7,013 nt of DNA from an uncultured Chloroflexota bacterium (lineage in GTDB: Bacteria; Chloroflexota; Dehalococcoidia; UBA3495), in contig CAJWBT010000123.1 in NCBI GenBank assembly GCA_913020235.1, forward strand, positions 1-7,013, written 5' to 3'. This document shows, piece by piece, positions 4,652 through 7,013 of this stretch (positions are counted from its first letter, which is position 1; the number at the start of each line of letters is the position of its first letter). The notes under the pieces are model-generated. The model had not been told where the DNA came from and made no database searches. It saw only the letters and a list, made by a program, of their open reading frames with translations. Made by a program: the position numbers and the translations under genes.

Positions 4652-7013
4652 CTACACCACTTCCTGCACCACATGCTCCAGGTATTCCTCCTCGGTCAGG
4701 CCCAGAACTTCCCGCAGGACCCACTCCGTGTGCTCTCCCAAGAGAGGGCTTGGGCTGCGCACCGGCAGAGGCTGGCCGTCCAGCATCAAGGGGCACCGTG
4801 GCAGGGGAGCGGGCCCCATCTCCGGGTGGTCCACGGTGACGAACATCTGGCGGGCCTTTAGGTGCTCGTCCCGATCCACCATGTCCGGCCCATGGGCCAC
4901 CACCCCCGCGGGCACCCCGGCACACTGGAGGCGTCGCATGGCTTCCCAGGGTTCTTGGTCCTGGGACCAGCGCCCCAGGGCGGCCTCCACTTGGTCTGGA
5001 GAGGGCGGGCCGTTGATAGAGTCCAAGCCCACTACTCGGGCCAGGGAGTCCAGGGCCGCCTGATCGGGGGCTGTCACCACGATCCAGCTATCATCGCCTT
5101 GGCAGCGATAGCACCCTTGGAGAAGAGCTCCCAGGGCTCCCGACCGGTTTCCCAGGGGCTCCGCATCCTCACCGTTGACCACCCACTGAAGGAATTCCGG
5201 CCCGGCCAGCGTCACCCCGGATTCCAGCTGAGAGACGTCCACATGGTCGCCCTCCCCAGTGGAGTCCCGACGCAGCAAAGCTTCCAGGACGCCGATGGCT
5301 CCCATGAAGCCGACCAGGTAGTCCATGTAGGCATTGCCGAATCCCATTGGCTCGCTATCGGTGTAGGCGAAGAGGTGGATGAGCCCGGAAAGGGCGGAAC
5401 TGGTCGGATGAAAGCTGGGCCAGTGCCGCCGGGGGCCGGTCTGCCCGTAGCCGCAGAGGCTGGCCAGTATGAGGCGGGAGTTTGCCTGGGAGAGGACGTC
5501 ATACCCGATGCCAAGGCGATCCAGGGTGCCGCTGGTGAAGTTCTCCAGGAACACATCCGCCCAGCGCGCCAGGTCGAGAAGCAACTCCTTGGCCCGAGGC
5601 TGCTTCAGGTCCATGGTGAGGCTCAGCTTGCCGCGGTTGGCTTCATGGAAGGTGCCGCTGCGGTTTATATGGGGCTCACCGCCCACGAACGGTGGAGCCA
5701 TCCGCCAGGGATCGCCAGTCTCCCGAGGCTCCACCTTGATGACTGTGGCCCCCAGGTCCGCCAGGACACGGGCCATGGTGGGCCCGGCCATCATCCAGGA
5801 GAGGTCCAACACCTTGAGCCCCTCCAAAGGAAGACGTTTCTCCTGGATGGCCTTGAGAGCTTGATGGGAGCGGGGCTGGTCCCAATCCTGGAGGACCTCC
5901 TTGGTATGCGCTCCCAATGCGGGTGCGGGAGTGGACCCCCGGCGCAGGGGGCCCTGCCGGCTCCTGAATGGGAGACCGGGGTAAAGGTGAGCTTGATCTT
6001 GACGGCCCTCTCGGGGATCAGGCACCGGGATGAAGTAGTTTCGAGTGGCCAGCTGCTGATCGGACACCACCTCCGACATGCGCCTGATGGGGGCATTGGG
6101 AATGTTCCGCTCGGCGCCCTGAGTGAACATCTCTTGACCCGTCAAGTGTCGCGCCCACTCCAACACCACCGCGTTGATCCTGTCCCGGTTGTTGACGCGT
6201 TCAGGTAAGCTATTGAGGCTAGGGTCCCGCACCGCCTCCACGGATATCGTCTCCGCCATCCACTCCACGAGCGTTGACCACTGTTGCTGGGTTGCCGCTC
6301 CCACAAAGACGTAACCGTCCTTGGCCTTGACGTTGCGAAAAGGACACACCAGAGGGTGGTCGCTCTTGTTTCGAATAGTGGTTTTCTTCTCGTACAGGTA
6401 GTAGATGTGAGCTGTCTCGGACATGTCCACCACCGCCTCTTGGGCGGAGATGTCCAGGCGTGCTCCTTGGCCCGTGGCCCCGCGCCGTACAAGGGCCGCC
6501 AGGATGGCTATGGTGCTCCATACCGAGGCGACCTGGTAGGCCTGGTTGGCCCCGGCGGTCAGGGGCTCCCGGGCGGGGTCGCCGCTGAGACTCATGACCC
6601 CGCCCATGGCCCACGCCACAATATCGGAGGCGTCGAAGTCCCGGTGAGGGCCCGTCTGGCCGAAAGATGTCACGGAGGCCAGGACCAGGCTGGGGTTGGC
6701 CTGGAACAGCGCCTCGTCTCCCAGGCCCAAGGAGGCCAGATGTCCGGGCGGGAAGCACTCCAGCAGCACATCCGCCGCGGCTACCAGCTTCAGGAAACGC
6801 TGCCGGTCGCCGGCGCTGCCCAGGTCAAGGATCGCGGACCGCTTGTTGGTGTTGAAATACCAGAAGAAGAGACTCTCTGTGTCACCGCCGTCGCTGGACA
6901 GGGGAGGAAGGCCCCGCATGGGGTCGCCGTCCGGAGGAGGCTCCACCCGCACCACATCAGCGCCCAAGTCGGCCAGGAGCTTGCCGCATAAGGCTCCCTT
7001 GGGATCGGAGAGG
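4652..7013 (-). CDS. Tandem two-domain family III CoA-transferase (5' end cut by window)
   Basis: The frame is open from the right edge to a TAG at 4652-4654, giving 786 visible residues (residue 1 is the CTC at 7012-7010). A TTG at 6967 could be mistaken for the start, but the 15 codons upstream (SDPKGALCGKLLAD) are conserved family sequence. The true start is likely only some 10-25 codons outside. Two complete CaiB/BaiF domains lie in one chain. Domain 1 is residues 1 to about 375, with LGADVVRVEPPPDGDPMRG (16-34), SFGQTGPHRD (116-125) and LDIS (186-189). Domain 2 runs from about 393 to the end, with RLPLEGLKVLDLSWMMAGP (393-411), LGATVIKVEPRETGDPWR (420-437), GYGQTGPRR (521-529), HVDVS (590-594) and PLLGEHTEWVL (756-766). 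A Gln/Lys-rich linker of about 17 residues joins them. Domain 2 has the nucleophile candidate Asp564 (YMDYLVG, codon 5321-5323); domain 1 has Tyr159 there (codon 6536-6538). This asymmetry is known for DddD, the two-domain DMSP CoA-transferase/lyase, but that similarity is architectural only. It is probably the first of three genes in the visible operon. Substrate unknown. Confidence 0.92.
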   Translation of the reverse strand, partial: LSDPKGALCGKLLADLGADVVRVEPPPDGDPMRGLPPLSSDGGDTESLFFWYFNTNKRSAILDLGSAGDRQRFLKLVAAADVLLECFPPGHLASLGLGDEALFQANPSLVLASVTSFGQTGPHRDFDASDIVAWAMGGVMSLSGDPAREPLTAGANQAYQVASVWSTIAILAALVRRGATGQGARLDISAQEAVVDMSETAHIYYLYEKKTTIRNKSDHPLVCPFRNVKAKDGYVFVGAATQQQWSTLVEWMAETISVEAVRDPSLNSLPERVNNRDRINAVVLEWARHLTGQEMFTQGAERNIPNAPIRRMSEVVSDQQLATRNYFIPVPDPREGRQDQAHLYPGLPFRSRQGPLRRGSTPAPALGAHTKEVLQDWDQPRSHQALKAIQEKRLPLEGLKVLDLSWMMAGPTMARVLADLGATVIKVEPRETGDPWRMAPPFVGGEPHINRSGTFHEANRGKLSLTMDLKQPRAKELLLDLARWADVFLENFTSGTLDRLGIGYDVLSQANSRLILASLCGYGQTGPRRHWPSFHPTSSALSGLIHLFAYTDSEPMGFGNAYMDYLVGFMGAIGVLEALLRRDSTGEGDHVDVSQLESGVTLAGPEFLQWVVNGEDAEPLGNRSGALGALLQGCYRCQGDDSWIVVTAPDQAALDSLARVVGLDSINGPPSPDQVEAALGRWSQDQEPWEAMRRLQCAGVPAGVVAHGPDMVDRDEHLKARQMFVTVDHPEMGPAPLPRCPLMLDGQPLPVRSPSPLLGEHTEWVLREVLGLTEEEYLEHVVQEVV

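Noticed and set aside
5830..5870. AGGAG at the junction of the two halves of the fusion, as a possible internal translation start for domain 2
   Set aside because: The nearest in-frame start-like codon is a TTG about 12 bases away, too far for good initiation, and the reading frame is continuous. It could be a relic of an old gene boundary, but the evidence is too thin.
4862..6208. A 448-codon open frame on the + strand
   Set aside because: It lies wholly antisense to the fused CoA-transferase, whose frame shows family motifs throughout. The + frame translation has no recognisable domain; long antisense frames are expected in GC-rich coding DNA.
6965..6967. TTG as the start of the fused CoA-transferase
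   Set aside because: The 15 upstream codons to the window edge have no stop and encode conserved family sequence, so the gene is cut by the window and does not start here.
6284..6991. A 235-codon + strand frame near the right edge
   Set aside because: Antisense to domain 1 of the fused CoA-transferase, with no motif of its own.

Overview
This is a GC-rich, densely coding bacterial window with short intergenic gaps and Shine-Dalgarno sites that match standard bacterial translation starts. It holds five protein genes, all of acyl-CoA metabolism: two acyl-CoA dehydrogenase (ACAD) genes on the + strand and three family III (CaiB/BaiF, formyl-CoA transferase-like) CoA-transferase genes on the - strand. 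There is no rRNA, tRNA, CRISPR array, insertion sequence or phage gene. Clusters rich in CaiB/BaiF and ACAD paralogues are common in uncultivated Chloroflexota (Dehalococcoidia/SAR202 type), some Actinomycetota and related environmental bacteria. Assignment to Chloroflexota is a low-confidence guess, because no phylogenetic marker is present.

Layout: positions 1-587 (+) are the 3' end of an ACAD gene cut by the window edge. Positions 684-1820 (+) are a complete second ACAD behind a near-perfect ribosome binding site. Positions 1821-1999 are a convergent gap with two GC-rich hairpins that could end transcription from both sides. On the - strand, in order of transcription, come a tandem two-domain CoA-transferase that runs off the right edge (4652-7013), a single-domain CoA-transferase (3340-4554) and another single-domain CoA-transferase (2000-3298). 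They are spaced by 97 and 41 bases and look like one operon.

The point most worth following is the distribution of the catalytic aspartate. Aligning the four CoA-transferase domains without gaps from the conserved [IVL]-D-[IV]-S motif back over 28 residues shows the family's nucleophilic Asp in only two of them: the 2000-3298 protein and the second half of the fusion. The 3340-4554 protein has Gln there and the first half of the fusion has Tyr. The operon therefore seems to carry the same arrangement twice, Asp-less then Asp-bearing: once fused in one chain and once as two adjacent genes. This resembles the heteromeric BbsE/BbsF benzylsuccinate CoA-transferase and the two-domain DddD protein. 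The likely chemistry is transfer of CoA onto a carboxylic acid followed by alpha,beta-dehydrogenation by the neighbouring ACADs. The substrate cannot be read from the sequence. I found no sign of a defence, mobile or otherwise new class of system.
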